The notes below the pieces were generated by a model that was not told the origin of the DNA, searched no databases, and saw only the letters and a program-made list of their open reading frames with translations. Positions 7,995-14,501 of a stretch of DNA of 16,605 nucleotides are shown piece after piece; the first letter of the stretch is position 1, and every line of letters starts with the position of its first letter. The DNA is taken from NCBI GenBank assembly GCA_021825035.1, contig JAKAIQ010000012.1:1-16605 (forward strand). Direction: 5' to 3'. The translations under genes and the position numbers were made by a program. Source of the stretch: Deltaproteobacteria bacterium (lineage in GTDB: Bacteria > Desulfobacterota > GWC2-55-46).

Positions 7995-8663
7995 GTGGGC
8001 TCGGTATTTAAGGATAACAATATAGACGAGGTTATTCGTCTTCTGAAAAGGCAGGTAAAAGCCTTCAATCTGCCCTGGCTCGAATCGATGGCGAATACAT
8101 CGAGAGATCCCTTCACAATTTTGATTTCTTGCTTGCTCAGTTTACGGACTCAGGACAAAACCACGGGGGAGGCATCGGAAAAGTTGTTCGCTCTCGCTTC
8201 GACGCCAAAAAAAATGGTTTTATTAAGCGTCGGTAAAATTCAAAAAGCCATCTATCCCGTAGGGTTTTATAAAGTTAAGGCGAAAACAATAAAGGACATT
8301 AGCGCAACGCTATTGGAACGTTACGGCGGTCAAGTTCCCGACGAGATTGAAGAGCTCTTGAAGCTGAAAGGCGTCGGCAGGAAAACGGCGAACCTGGTAA
8401 TTACTCGAGGATTCAATAAATACGGGATTTGCGTGGACACGCATGTTCATAGAATCACGAACAGGTGGGGCTACATCAAGACTAAAACGCCGGAGGAGAC
8501 GGAGTTTGCATTAAGGGCCAGGTTGCCCAAAAAGTATTGGAAGGAAATAAACGGGCTCCTCGTTGCATTCGGACAGAATATATGTAAACCAAGATCACCC
8601 CTGTGCAGCCGGTGTGATCTTAATAGCTATTGTATGAAAATAAAGGTCGCCAAAAGCCGCTAA
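7995..8663 (+). CDS. nth: Endonuclease III (DNA glycosylase/AP lyase, 4Fe-4S)
   Basis: Base-excision repair enzyme that removes oxidised pyrimidines and nicks the abasic site. The helix-hairpin-helix motif LKGVGRKTANLV carries the catalytic Lys, VDTHVHRI carries the catalytic Asp, and the C-terminal Cys-x6-Cys-x2-Cys-x5-Cys cluster binds a 4Fe-4S group. The segment LISCLLSLRTQDKTT, instead of the LLSAQATD of the E. coli enzyme, places it with the archaeal-type branch. About 222 residues, normal length. Starts are TTG at 7989, TTG at 7992 or GTG at 7995; GAGG at 7985-7988 has best spacing (six bases) for the GTG, which I chose. The gene is visibly more AT-rich than the efflux and ribosomal genes and stands alone, compatible with horizontal acquisition. 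Confidence 0.93.
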   Translation: MGSVFKDNNIDEVIRLLKRQVKAFNLPWLESMANTSRDPFTILISCLLSLRTQDKTTGEASEKLFALASTPKKMVLLSVGKIQKAIYPVGFYKVKAKTIKDISATLLERYGGQVPDEIEELLKLKGVGRKTANLVITRGFNKYGICVDTHVHRITNRWGYIKTKTPEETEFALRARLPKKYWKEINGLLVAFGQNICKPRSPLCSRCDLNSYCMKIKVAKSR

Positions 8664-8890
8664 AAAAGATGGATCCGGAGCGGCTACGGCAGGAAGTTAA
8701 TGCCTGTTAGATGACGTATCGGGAACGTATCCCGGGATCTCCCCTGTCTGACAATCAAAAGATCTGCAAAGTTTTTCTGAAATTAGTCGGTTCTTCTTCC
8801 GGAGTTCGGTGTGCCCCTTGCGTTGCCGGCCCTAAATCCTTTTTCTTTTCGCCGCCTCAGCCTCATGGTTACGGCCTGAGCCGTCCCACG

Positions 8891-9604
8891 TCAATCCACC
8901 TTCAATTCGACGAGATCCCCAAGCTCCCATAGCTTAAGGCAGAGCTTTATGACCTTGCCATAACCCTCGGAAGTAAAAATATCATTTTGCGTTATAATCT
9001 CTCTTATCTGCAAAGCCATCTCGGACTCTTCAGGACAATTGCTTTCAAACGACGTGATGAATTTCTTCAGGATTTTTTTTGACCCGGTATCCAGAGTAAA
9101 ATATTCAAGGAATCCCCATGCGGTGATATATCGTGAAATCATGAGCCGCTTTCTTACCTGCGCATTCGCATGCATTGATGAAAAATATTTTCCACTGATT
9201 ATATCTTCTTCCTCTTTCCGCACCGTGTCGAGATAATTGGAGGCTAACAGGGGAAAACCCTCGGCATGAGCCATTTTATTTACAGGTATATCTTCAAGCA
9301 TTGAACTGAGGATGCTCAGGCTTAAGGCTTCTTCTTCACCCGGCTGTCTGCGCAGAATCATACGGGGGAATCCTTTTTTGTGTCTGAGCAGGCCGTGAGT
9401 TATCTCATGTGCGACCGACTGTTCGAGTTGACCGGGGCCAAGCTCCGGCGAGAGCCTCACGATAATGACGGACGGGTCGTCAACAAAACCGGAAGCCATG
9501 CCCGGCAGGCCGAGGTATCTGTCTTTTTCGAGCGATACGCGGCGCCCTGTTTCTTCTTCGACTCTTTTAATATAGCTTAGCAGCCTGTCGGAAAATGCCG
9601 GCAT
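8891..9604 (-). CDS. Unidentified zinc-protease-like protein with HExxH motif
   Basis: A 237-residue soluble protein with SVAHEITHGLLRHKKGFP, where His66, Glu67 and His70 match the zincin HExxH signature. Further on, SMLEDIPVN could supply a glutamate as third zinc ligand, as in gluzincins, but this is inference. The region before the motif (SVIIVRLSPELGPGQLEQSV) resembles the strand that precedes the active-site helix in such enzymes. No signal peptide or membrane segment, so cytoplasmic. The ATG at 9604 has AGAGG five bases upstream; the frame extends to a GTG at 9691 without a ribosome-binding site. I do not recognise the family from memory and cannot name substrates. It stands alone on the minus strand between plus-strand genes, in an AT-richer stretch. 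Confidence 0.7.
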   Translation of the reverse strand: MPAFSDRLLSYIKRVEEETGRRVSLEKDRYLGLPGMASGFVDDPSVIIVRLSPELGPGQLEQSVAHEITHGLLRHKKGFPRMILRRQPGEEEALSLSILSSMLEDIPVNKMAHAEGFPLLASNYLDTVRKEEEDIISGKYFSSMHANAQVRKRLMISRYITAWGFLEYFTLDTGSKKILKKFITSFESNCPEESEMALQIREIITQNDIFTSEGYGKVIKLCLKLWELGDLVELKVD

Positions 9605-9730
9605 GGTCGCCTCTTTTGAAAATGCTCCGCGAGCGCAAATCCGGCTGCTTGCGGCGGAGACGAGCCGGCTAATAGAGATGTTTTCTTTCACCTGGAAGCC
9701 GCCCGGAAGAAAAGCTGCCTGTAATCTTTG

Positions 9731-9907
9731 TCAGGGCCAATCCTCCGCCGCCCAGGGCGCGACTTCCATAGAAAGGTTTTCGATGCTCCGCGGCTCGCCG
9801 CCGGGAGGTTCATTATAAAGTAATGGTATGTATTCTACCACATATTGCACCGGACTTCCGTCCTGCGACACTGCAATGCCAGCTTTCCCTGTAAAATTCA
9901 GATGCGC
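9731..9907 (-). pseudogene. Possible C-terminal remnant of a lost minus-strand gene
   Basis: A 58-codon open stretch between an in-frame TAA (9908-9910) and TGA (9731-9733) reads as protein: KAGIAVSQDGSPVQYVVEY, then PPGGEPRSIENLSMEVAPWA. The alternation of hydrophobic and polar residues looks like genuine beta-strands, yet no ATG precedes it; only internal GTG codons could start it. Either it is the tail of a truncated gene or a short GTG-started gene in front of the protease gene. Family not recognised. Confidence 0.3.
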
Positions 9908-9981
9908 TTAATCGTAAATCGATTGAAGCAGCCCTGAATGAAAATGAAATGCCCGATATTTATTTTAGCCCGGTGGGATAA
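9895..9981 (+). pseudogene. Possible C-terminal remnant of a lost plus-strand gene before the orphan terminator
   Basis: A 28-codon stretch, open after a TAA at 9892-9894 and ending in TAA at 9979-9981, reads NSDALNRKSIEAALNENEMP then DIYFSPVG, which has the look of a real protein tail. The strong plus-strand terminator begins five bases later, the usual distance for a gene end. There is no start codon and no longer frame to the left. It partly overlaps the opposite-strand remnant at 9731-9907, so at most one of the two is likely to be real coding sequence in that overlap. Confidence 0.3.
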
Positions 9982-9986
9982 AGATG

Positions 9987-10011
9987 AAGGGGGGAAACCC
10001 CTTGTTTTTTT
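9987..10011 (+). terminator. Rho-independent terminator without an obvious intact upstream gene
   Basis: AAGGGG (9987-9992), loop GGAAA, CCCCTT (9998-10003), then G and seven T (10005-10011). The geometry is good for plus-strand termination; the minus strand lacks a T tract. The nearest intact plus-strand gene upstream is nth, 1.3 kb away, so the hairpin appears orphaned or serves the remnant ending at 9981. Confidence 0.7.
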
Positions 10012-10030
10012 CACGTATATATAATATTAT
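10002..10030 (+). promoter_or_regulatory. Candidate promoter of the YkuK-family gene
   Basis: TTGTTT (10002-10007, weak, 3/6) and TATTAT (10025-10030, 5/6) are 17 bases apart; the -10 ends eight bases before the ATG at 10039, predicting a leader of zero to two bases. An overlapping perfect TATAAT at 10020-10025 would instead start near 10032 but has no -35. The -35 overlaps the right arm and T tract of the orphan terminator. Confidence 0.4.
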
Positions 10031-10038
10031 TTCCGTTA

Positions 10039-10530
10039 ATGTCACCGGATAGCGACGCCGCGGAGTTCATAAGCCCCACCTTCGGGCCTCTTTCTTTCGA
10101 CGGCGTTTTCGCCAGGATAGTGGAATACATGGGCGAAGGCGGCGGCTACACTTATAACCTCATCATCGGAACGGACTCATTCCTATCTACCGAAACCTTG
10201 TTCGTAAGCGCCATCATAGTGCACCGGATCGGCCATGGCGGCAGATATTTTTATAAGAAAATGCGCCGCCGGAAGATTGACAACATGCGCCAGAGGATAT
10301 TTTACGAAGCGACCATGAGCATAGAACTCGCTTCTGTCATCATGGGCAAGTTGAACGAAAACGGCTTCAAGAAACTCCCGGTGGAGATTCACCTGGATAT
10401 AGGGATGAACGGAAGCACCAGGGAGATAGTAAAAGAGGTGGTCGGCATGGTAACCGGCTCAGGCTATTCCGCCGTGACGAAGCCGGCGTCCTACGGAGCC
10501 AGCAAAGTCGCCGACCGTCATTCCAAGTAG
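10039..10530 (+). CDS. YkuK-family (DUF458) RNase H-fold protein
   Basis: A 163-residue protein matching the YkuK/DUF458 family, predicted ribonuclease H-like nucleases best known from Bacillus and other Firmicutes. Supporting text: LSFDGVFARI near the start, LIIGTDSF (Asp46), GGRYFYKK, HLDIG (Asp120) and the closing KPASYGASKVADRHSK (Asp159), which together with Glu90 or Glu96 could make the acidic metal-binding site of the fold. Function in cells is not established. The ATG at 10039 keeps the conserved FDG block; no ribosome-binding site precedes it, and a promoter ends right before it. It is followed after 63 bases by the flavin reductase-like gene on the same strand. Confidence 0.85.
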   Translation: MSPDSDAAEFISPTFGPLSFDGVFARIVEYMGEGGGYTYNLIIGTDSFLSTETLFVSAIIVHRIGHGGRYFYKKMRRRKIDNMRQRIFYEATMSIELASVIMGKLNENGFKKLPVEIHLDIGMNGSTREIVKEVVGMVTGSGYSAVTKPASYGASKVADRHSK

Positions 10531-10593
10531 AAGCCGCCGATGCGTCATGGCCTCTTTCTGAAGTAGCCGCATTTTACGGTTCGAAGGGTCGAT

Positions 10594-11070
10594 ATGACTG
10601 TAAAACAGGAAATATCGCTGGCACAGAGAAAGATCATCCACGGGGTGTACGTGATAAGCACGGCCTTTGAGGGAAAGGTCAACGCAATGACGGCCGCGTG
10701 GGTCGCAAGGGCGTCTTTCAGCCCTTCGCTTGTCTCCGTCTCTGTAGGAAAGACCAGGTATTCCCATGATATGATAATGAAAGCCGGGGTTTTCGCCGTC
10801 AACGTCCTCGGCAGACACAATATAGAGTCCGGAAAGCACTTCGGCCTTAAGACGGGCAAGAAAACCGATAAGTTCCTTGGCATCTCCTATGATACGGCAG
10901 TAACCGGGTCTCCGATACTCAAAGATTGCATAGCGTGGATGGACTGCAAGGTTGTATCCAGCCATGACGCCGGGGATCACACCATATTCATAGGCGAAGT
11001 CCTTGACGGCGGGGTGCTGAAGGAAGCCGAAGAGACGCTCATCTACGATAGGGACAGTTTCTATAAATAA
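10594..11070 (+). CDS. Flavin reductase-like FMN-binding protein
   Basis: A 158-residue single-domain protein of the flavin reductase (split-barrel FMN-binding) family. The segment VNAMTAAWVARASFSPSLVSVSVGKTRYSHDMI, followed by GVFAVNVL, is the family hallmark: the first part lines the FMN site and the second forms the core strand. Related proteins reduce or simply bind flavin and act as oxidoreductases or as electron donors to monooxygenases; the precise reaction is not deducible here. GAAGGG five bases before the ATG fixes the start. It converges on ligA with only 15 bases between stop codons, and no terminator hairpin is visible in that gap. Confidence 0.9.
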   Translation: MTVKQEISLAQRKIIHGVYVISTAFEGKVNAMTAAWVARASFSPSLVSVSVGKTRYSHDMIMKAGVFAVNVLGRHNIESGKHFGLKTGKKTDKFLGISYDTAVTGSPILKDCIAWMDCKVVSSHDAGDHTIFIGEVLDGGVLKEAEETLIYDRDSFYK

Positions 11071-11085
11071 GAAATTCCACTCCGA

Positions 11086-13101
11086 TCAACCTTTTCCGAT
11101 AAGCCTCCTGAATTCGGCCTCGTCTATTATCTTGAGCCCCGTCTCTTTCGCCTTATCGTACTTCGATCCAGGCTCTTTTCCGGCCACGACATAATCGACC
11201 TTTTTACCGACTGCGGATGCCGTCTCCCCGCCTTCGGATTCGACTATAGCCTTTGCCTCGTCCCTGGTGAAAGTCTGCAAGGTGCCTGTGAAAAGAAAGA
11301 CCTTCCCCGTAAGTCTTCCGCCGGCCCTTTTGCTCTCCTGCAAATCGAGGCCGGCCTTTTTCAATTTGTCGATGACATCCCTGTTATGCTTTTCAATGAA
11401 GAAATCCAGTATGCTCCGCGCCGTCTCGGGGCCGATCTCGTATGTCCCGAGGAGGTCTTCCTCGCTTGCGTTCATGAGCGAGTCGAGGCTGCCGAACTTT
11501 TTTTCGAGCAGGGCGGCCATGTGTTCGCCGACCCCCCGTATGCCGAGGGCGAATATGAACCTCCCAAGGGAAGGCTTCTTGCTGTTTTCGATGGCGCGGA
11601 GGAGATTGTCCGCCGATTTTTCCGCCCATCGTTCGAGCCTGAGGATATCCGCCTTTTTAAGGCGGTATATATCCGCCACATCTTTTAAAAGCCCATTTTC
11701 AACGAACTGATTTACGTGCATGTCCCCGAGGCCCTCGATGTCCATAGCCTTCTTTGACGAGAAGTGTCTTATGCTTTCCATGAGCTGCGCCGGGCATGAG
11801 AGGCCGCCGGTGCAGAAATGTATGGCTCCGATCTTCTCGACCATCGACCCGCACCGCGGGCACTTATCCGGCATCCTGAAAGGTTTCGCGCCATGGGGCC
11901 GTTTTTCCTTGATAACCCCGGCTATCTCCGGTATCACGTCGCCGGCCCTCTGCACTATGACCGTGTCTCCGGGCCTTACGTCTTTACGGTCGATCTCGTC
12001 CTGGTTGTGAAGGGTCGCGTGCTCTATCGTCACCCCGCCTACCGATACCGGCTCAAGAAGGGCTACGGGCGTAAGCGCCCCGGTCCTGCCGACCCCGATC
12101 TCGATAGCCCTGACTACTGTCGAGTCCTGTTTCGGGGTGAACTTGTACGCCAACGCCCATCTCGGGCTCCTGGTAAGAACACCGAGCCTTTTCTGAATGT
12201 CGAGGTCGTTCACTTTTAATACGATGCCGTCAAGCTCGTAGCCCAGTTCCTCCCGTTTCTTTTCCAGTTCTTCATGGTACTTCAATGCCTCTTCTATTCC
12301 TTTGACCGGCTTTATCATAGGGGCTATCTTGAGCCCTATGGATCTTATGAATTCAAGCGTTTCAAGATGTGTATCGAATGTAACTCCCCGTACTTCACCT
12401 GTGCCCCAGCAAAAAAGGTCCAGCGGACGCGAGGCGGTTATCCTGGGGTCCAGCTGCCTTAACGAACCGGCCGCGGCATTTCTCGGATTTGCGAAAAGGG
12501 CTTCTCCTTTCTTTTCCTTCTCTCTATTGATTTTCTTGAAGCTTTCAAGCGGAAGATACACCTCTCCACGCACCTCCACGTAATCCGGAACTTTACCGTC
12601 AGGCGGCTCGATAAGCCTCAAAGGTATGGACTTGATCGTCTTTAAATTCCGGGTCACGTCCTCGCCTGCGTATCCGTCACCCCTGGTGGAGCCTTTCGTG
12701 AAAATCCCATCCTCGTATACGAGCTCTATGGCAAGGCCGTCAAGCTTCGGCTCCGCCGCGTAAATGATCAGGGCATCGTGCGGCATTTTAAGGAGCCTTT
12801 TGACCCTCCTGTCGAACTCTATCGCTTCTTCGGCAGAAAAGGCGTTATCGAGCGAGAGCATGGGTATGGCGTGTTTTATTGTGCCGAAGGCCTTGACCGG
12901 GGCCGCGCCTATGCGCTGGGTCGGGGAATCAGGGGTAATGAGACCGGGGAACTCGTTTTCAAGCTGCTGGAGCCTGCGCATGAGCCGGTCGTATTCGGCG
13001 TCCGTTACAGCCGGCCTGTCCAGGACGTAATACCGGTAGTTGTGATAATTTATCTCTTTCCTGAGGCGCTCGGCCTCCTGCTTTGCCTTCAACTCATCCA
13101 T
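11086..13101 (-). CDS. ligA: NAD-dependent DNA ligase
   Basis: Essential ligase that seals nicks during replication and repair using NAD. The 671-residue product has normal length and every domain: N-terminal Ia domain with the YHNYRYYVLDRP text that binds NMN, nucleotidyl-transferase domain with Lys119 of the KLDG motif as AMP acceptor, OB fold, a four-cysteine zinc finger (Cys414, Cys417, Cys430, Cys436), helix-hairpin-helix repeats (FALGIRGVGEHMA) and a C-terminal BRCT domain from about residue 596. The ATG at 13101 gives the usual MDELKAK start. No ribosome-binding site stands close to it; a promoter places the transcript start at the ATG itself. It diverges from the rplM-rpsI operon. Confidence 0.98.
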   Translation of the reverse strand: MDELKAKQEAERLRKEINYHNYRYYVLDRPAVTDAEYDRLMRRLQQLENEFPGLITPDSPTQRIGAAPVKAFGTIKHAIPMLSLDNAFSAEEAIEFDRRVKRLLKMPHDALIIYAAEPKLDGLAIELVYEDGIFTKGSTRGDGYAGEDVTRNLKTIKSIPLRLIEPPDGKVPDYVEVRGEVYLPLESFKKINREKEKKGEALFANPRNAAAGSLRQLDPRITASRPLDLFCWGTGEVRGVTFDTHLETLEFIRSIGLKIAPMIKPVKGIEEALKYHEELEKKREELGYELDGIVLKVNDLDIQKRLGVLTRSPRWALAYKFTPKQDSTVVRAIEIGVGRTGALTPVALLEPVSVGGVTIEHATLHNQDEIDRKDVRPGDTVIVQRAGDVIPEIAGVIKEKRPHGAKPFRMPDKCPRCGSMVEKIGAIHFCTGGLSCPAQLMESIRHFSSKKAMDIEGLGDMHVNQFVENGLLKDVADIYRLKKADILRLERWAEKSADNLLRAIENSKKPSLGRFIFALGIRGVGEHMAALLEKKFGSLDSLMNASEEDLLGTYEIGPETARSILDFFIEKHNRDVIDKLKKAGLDLQESKRAGGRLTGKVFLFTGTLQTFTRDEAKAIVESEGGETASAVGKKVDYVVAGKEPGSKYDKAKETGLKIIDEAEFRRLIGKG

Positions 13102-13107
13102 GCCATA

Positions 13108-13136
13108 TTTTTAGCATATAGCCTCTCCGGGGTCAA
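13108..13136 (-). promoter_or_regulatory. Promoter of ligA, predicted to give a leaderless mRNA
   Basis: Minus strand: TTGACC (13131-13136, 5/6) and TAAAAA (13108-13113, 4/6) with a 17-base spacer. The -10 ends six bases before the ligA ATG, so the transcript should begin at or within a base or two of the A of the ATG. Confidence 0.55.
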
Positions 13137-13235
13137 ATGAACGAGACGGATTCGGCTTGCATCAAATGGTTGCTTTTTACCTGTTTTCGGTATAGCATAA
13201 GATGACCGCATGTTTTGCCGCCGAGCGGAAAAAGC

Positions 13236-13264
13236 TTGACAAATGACCGATAATATCTTATTGT
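13236..13264 (+). promoter_or_regulatory. Promoter of the rplM-rpsI operon
   Basis: A perfect TTGACA (13236-13241) and TATTGT (13259-13264, 4/6) with a 17-base spacer predict a start near 13271 and a leader of about 25 bases carrying GGGG six bases before the rplM ATG. Confidence 0.65.
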
Positions 13265-13295
13265 CTAAAATTAAAATTAATCGTTGGGGTTTCAG

Positions 13296-13724
13296 ATGAA
13301 CACATACATGCCGAAAGCTGACGTAAACGGAAAGAAATGGTATCTGGTCGACGCGAGGGACAAAACTCTTGGACGGCTTGCAGTCAGCATAGCCACCGTG
13401 CTGCGCGGCAAGCGTAAACCGGTTTTTACTCCGAGTATCGACACCGGAGACTTCGTGATCGTGGTAAACGCCGAGAAGATATCGTGTACTGGAAAGAAAT
13501 TCACGGATAAGATATATTATCATCACAGCATGTATCCCAACGGGCTCAAGGCCAAGCCGCTCGGAAAGCTCATGGAGGAACGGCCCGAAGAGGCCCTTAA
13601 AAAGGCGGTTTGGGGAATGTTGCCGAAAGGAAGGCTCGGCAGGGACATGTTCAAGAAACTCAAGGTTTATACGGGCGACGCTCATCCGCATAAGGCCCAG
13701 ATGCCGGTTGCGCTCGTCAGTTGA
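13296..13724 (+). CDS. rplM: 50S ribosomal protein L13
   Basis: Large-subunit ribosomal protein, 142 residues, the normal length for L13. Recognised by KKWYLVDARDKTLGRLAVSIATVLRGK at the N-terminus, then GDFVIVVNAEKI and the closing MLPKGRLGRDMFKKLKVYTGDAHPHKAQMP. The ATG at 13296 was preferred over an in-frame TTG at 13284 because GGGG (13286-13289) is spaced correctly for it. It heads the conserved L13-S9 operon and has its own strong promoter. The spacer to rpsI is 196 bases, much longer than usual for this pair. Confidence 0.98.
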   Translation: MNTYMPKADVNGKKWYLVDARDKTLGRLAVSIATVLRGKRKPVFTPSIDTGDFVIVVNAEKISCTGKKFTDKIYYHHSMYPNGLKAKPLGKLMEERPEEALKKAVWGMLPKGRLGRDMFKKLKVYTGDAHPHKAQMPVALVS

Positions 13725-13785
13725 TTTTCTCGGATAATTATAGCCGCTTTGTGGCGTGATTTCCATGTGGCGGTTTTGAACGGAA

Positions 13786-13808
13786 GCCCGATGCCTGTCG
13801 GTTCGGGC
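13786..13808 (+). repeat. Stem-loop in the L13-S9 spacer (first)
   Basis: GCCCGA (13786-13791) pairs with TCGGGC (13803-13808) across an 11-base loop. No T tract follows, so it is not a simple terminator. It is six base pairs and could be chance, but it lies in an unusually long spacer inside a ribosomal operon. Confidence 0.4.
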
Positions 13809-13838
13809 GGGGCGATGGGATTCCCGTTCTTCACCACG

Positions 13839-13870
13839 AAGGCTCGCCGCAATTCTTGAAAGTGAGCCTT
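13839..13870 (+). repeat. Stem-loop in the L13-S9 spacer (second)
   Basis: AAGGCTC (13839-13845) pairs perfectly with GAGCCTT (13864-13870) across an 18-base loop, about 50 bases before the rpsI start and with no T tract. A possible attenuator, RNA-processing site or ribosomal-protein binding site; no function is shown. Confidence 0.4.
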
Positions 13871-13920
13871 GATCCGACATTACCACAGGAAGAAAGAATA
13901 TTTACGGGGGTAAATAAATA

Positions 13921-14310
13921 ATGGCTGATGTGTTTAGCGCTGTAGGAAGACGCAAGACCTCGGTAGCCAGGGTAAGACTAATCGGCGGAACAGGTGATAT
14001 AATAGTCAACGGTAAGCCGATGGCCGAGTTCTTCAGCAGGGATACCTTGAAGGCTATAGTGAAGCAGCCGCTTGATATCACGAATACATCCGGTAAGTTC
14101 AATGTGTCGGCGATAGTCGCGGGCGGCGGCATAAGCGGACAGGCCGGAGCCGTAAGGCACGGTATAGCGAGAGCTCTCGTAAGCTCGGATGCGGCATTGC
14201 GTGGTGTTTTGAAAAAGGCGGGTTTTCTCACGCGGGACCCGAGGATGAAGGAAAGGAAGAAATATGGCCAGAAGGGAGCAAGGAAGAGATTCCAGTTCTC
14301 AAAGAGGTAA
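13921..14310 (+). CDS. rpsI: 30S ribosomal protein S9
   Basis: Small-subunit ribosomal protein of 129 residues, normal for S9. It starts FSAVGRRKTSVARVRLIGGTGDIIVNGKP, has the family core GGGISGQAGAVRHGIARAL, and ends in the basic tail KKYGQKGARKRFQFSKR whose last residues reach the ribosomal P site. GGGGG seven bases before the ATG is the ribosome-binding site. It is the second gene of the L13-S9 operon and is followed by a strong terminator. Confidence 0.98.
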   Translation: MADVFSAVGRRKTSVARVRLIGGTGDIIVNGKPMAEFFSRDTLKAIVKQPLDITNTSGKFNVSAIVAGGGISGQAGAVRHGIARALVSSDAALRGVLKKAGFLTRDPRMKERKKYGQKGARKRFQFSKR

Positions 14311-14332
14311 TATGCAGGTTGACTGACCTTAC

Positions 14333-14366
14333 AAGGGGGAAGGCCTCGGGGCCTTCCCCTTTTTTT
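14333..14366 (+). terminator. Rho-independent terminator of the rplM-rpsI operon
   Basis: A ten-base-pair GC-rich stem, GGGGAAGGCC (14336-14345) with GGCCTTCCCC (14350-14359), closed by a TCGG tetraloop and extended by A-T and G-T pairs outward, followed by seven T (14360-14366). It lies 25 bases after the rpsI stop. Confidence 0.93.
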
Positions 14367-14396
14367 ATTAGTGAAGATACGCGACGCATCCTTGAA

Positions 14397-14435
14397 TGTC
14401 AGCCCTTTGCAATATCGCCTTTTTAAGGGCTGACA
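14397..14435 (+). repeat. Perfect 11-bp stem-loop in the leader of the membrane protein gene
   Basis: TGTCAGCCCTT (14397-14407) and AAGGGCTGACA (14425-14435) are exact complements around a 17-base loop ending in five T. It lies between the rpsI terminator and the next gene and overlaps an upstream ATG (14396) that lacks a ribosome-binding site. Confidence 0.75.
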
Positions 14436-14467
14436 AGTCTTGCGGCACAAAAGACCATTACCGCCAT

Positions 14468-14501
14468 GAAGGATGTCCGCCATTCATGGCGGATATCCTT
14501 C
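14468..14501 (+). promoter_or_regulatory. 15-bp stem-loop enclosing the candidate start codon of the membrane protein gene
   Basis: Bases 14468-14482 pair with 14487-14501 along 15 positions, with a single G-T wobble (14475 with 14494), closed by the tetraloop TTCA. The GAAGGA ribosome-binding-like motif is in the left arm and the ATG at 14486 straddles loop and right arm, so folding would hide both. CATCCTT at 14387-14393 is complementary to AAGGATG at 14469-14475 and could form a competing helix. A translational switch is inferred, not shown. Confidence 0.6.

Larger units (their letters stand above)
9605..10001. other. Gene-poor interval between the zinc-protease-like gene and the YkuK-family gene
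   Basis: This roughly 400-base interval holds no intact gene that I can support. It contains the possible N-terminal extension of the protease-like frame (to 9691), the two candidate gene remnants at 9731-9907 and 9895-9981, and the orphan terminator at 9987-10011. It is AT-richer than the surrounding housekeeping genes. Confidence 0.5.

Noticed and set aside
7756..8025. 89-codon plus-strand frame starting GTG, with TATGAT ending six bases upstream (the same spacing as the leaderless candidates).
   Set aside because: Its product is Arg/Ser-rich without domain signal, it overlaps the nth start, and no -35 lies at a proper distance. The -10 match is probably chance.
8655..8685. Inverted repeat AGCCGCT / AGCGGCT overlapping the nth stop as a possible terminator.
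   Set aside because: A seven-base stem with a 17-base loop and no T tract downstream; not a convincing terminator.
8725..8745. GGGA/TCCC hairpin and a 10-base palindrome ATCCCGGGAT after nth.
   Set aside because: Stem too short, no T tract, no second copy seen; likely chance.
13089..13886. 265-codon minus-strand frame opposite rplM.
   Set aside because: It runs antisense through the unmistakable L13 gene and its promoter; the translation is rich in His/Arg/Ser with no family signal.
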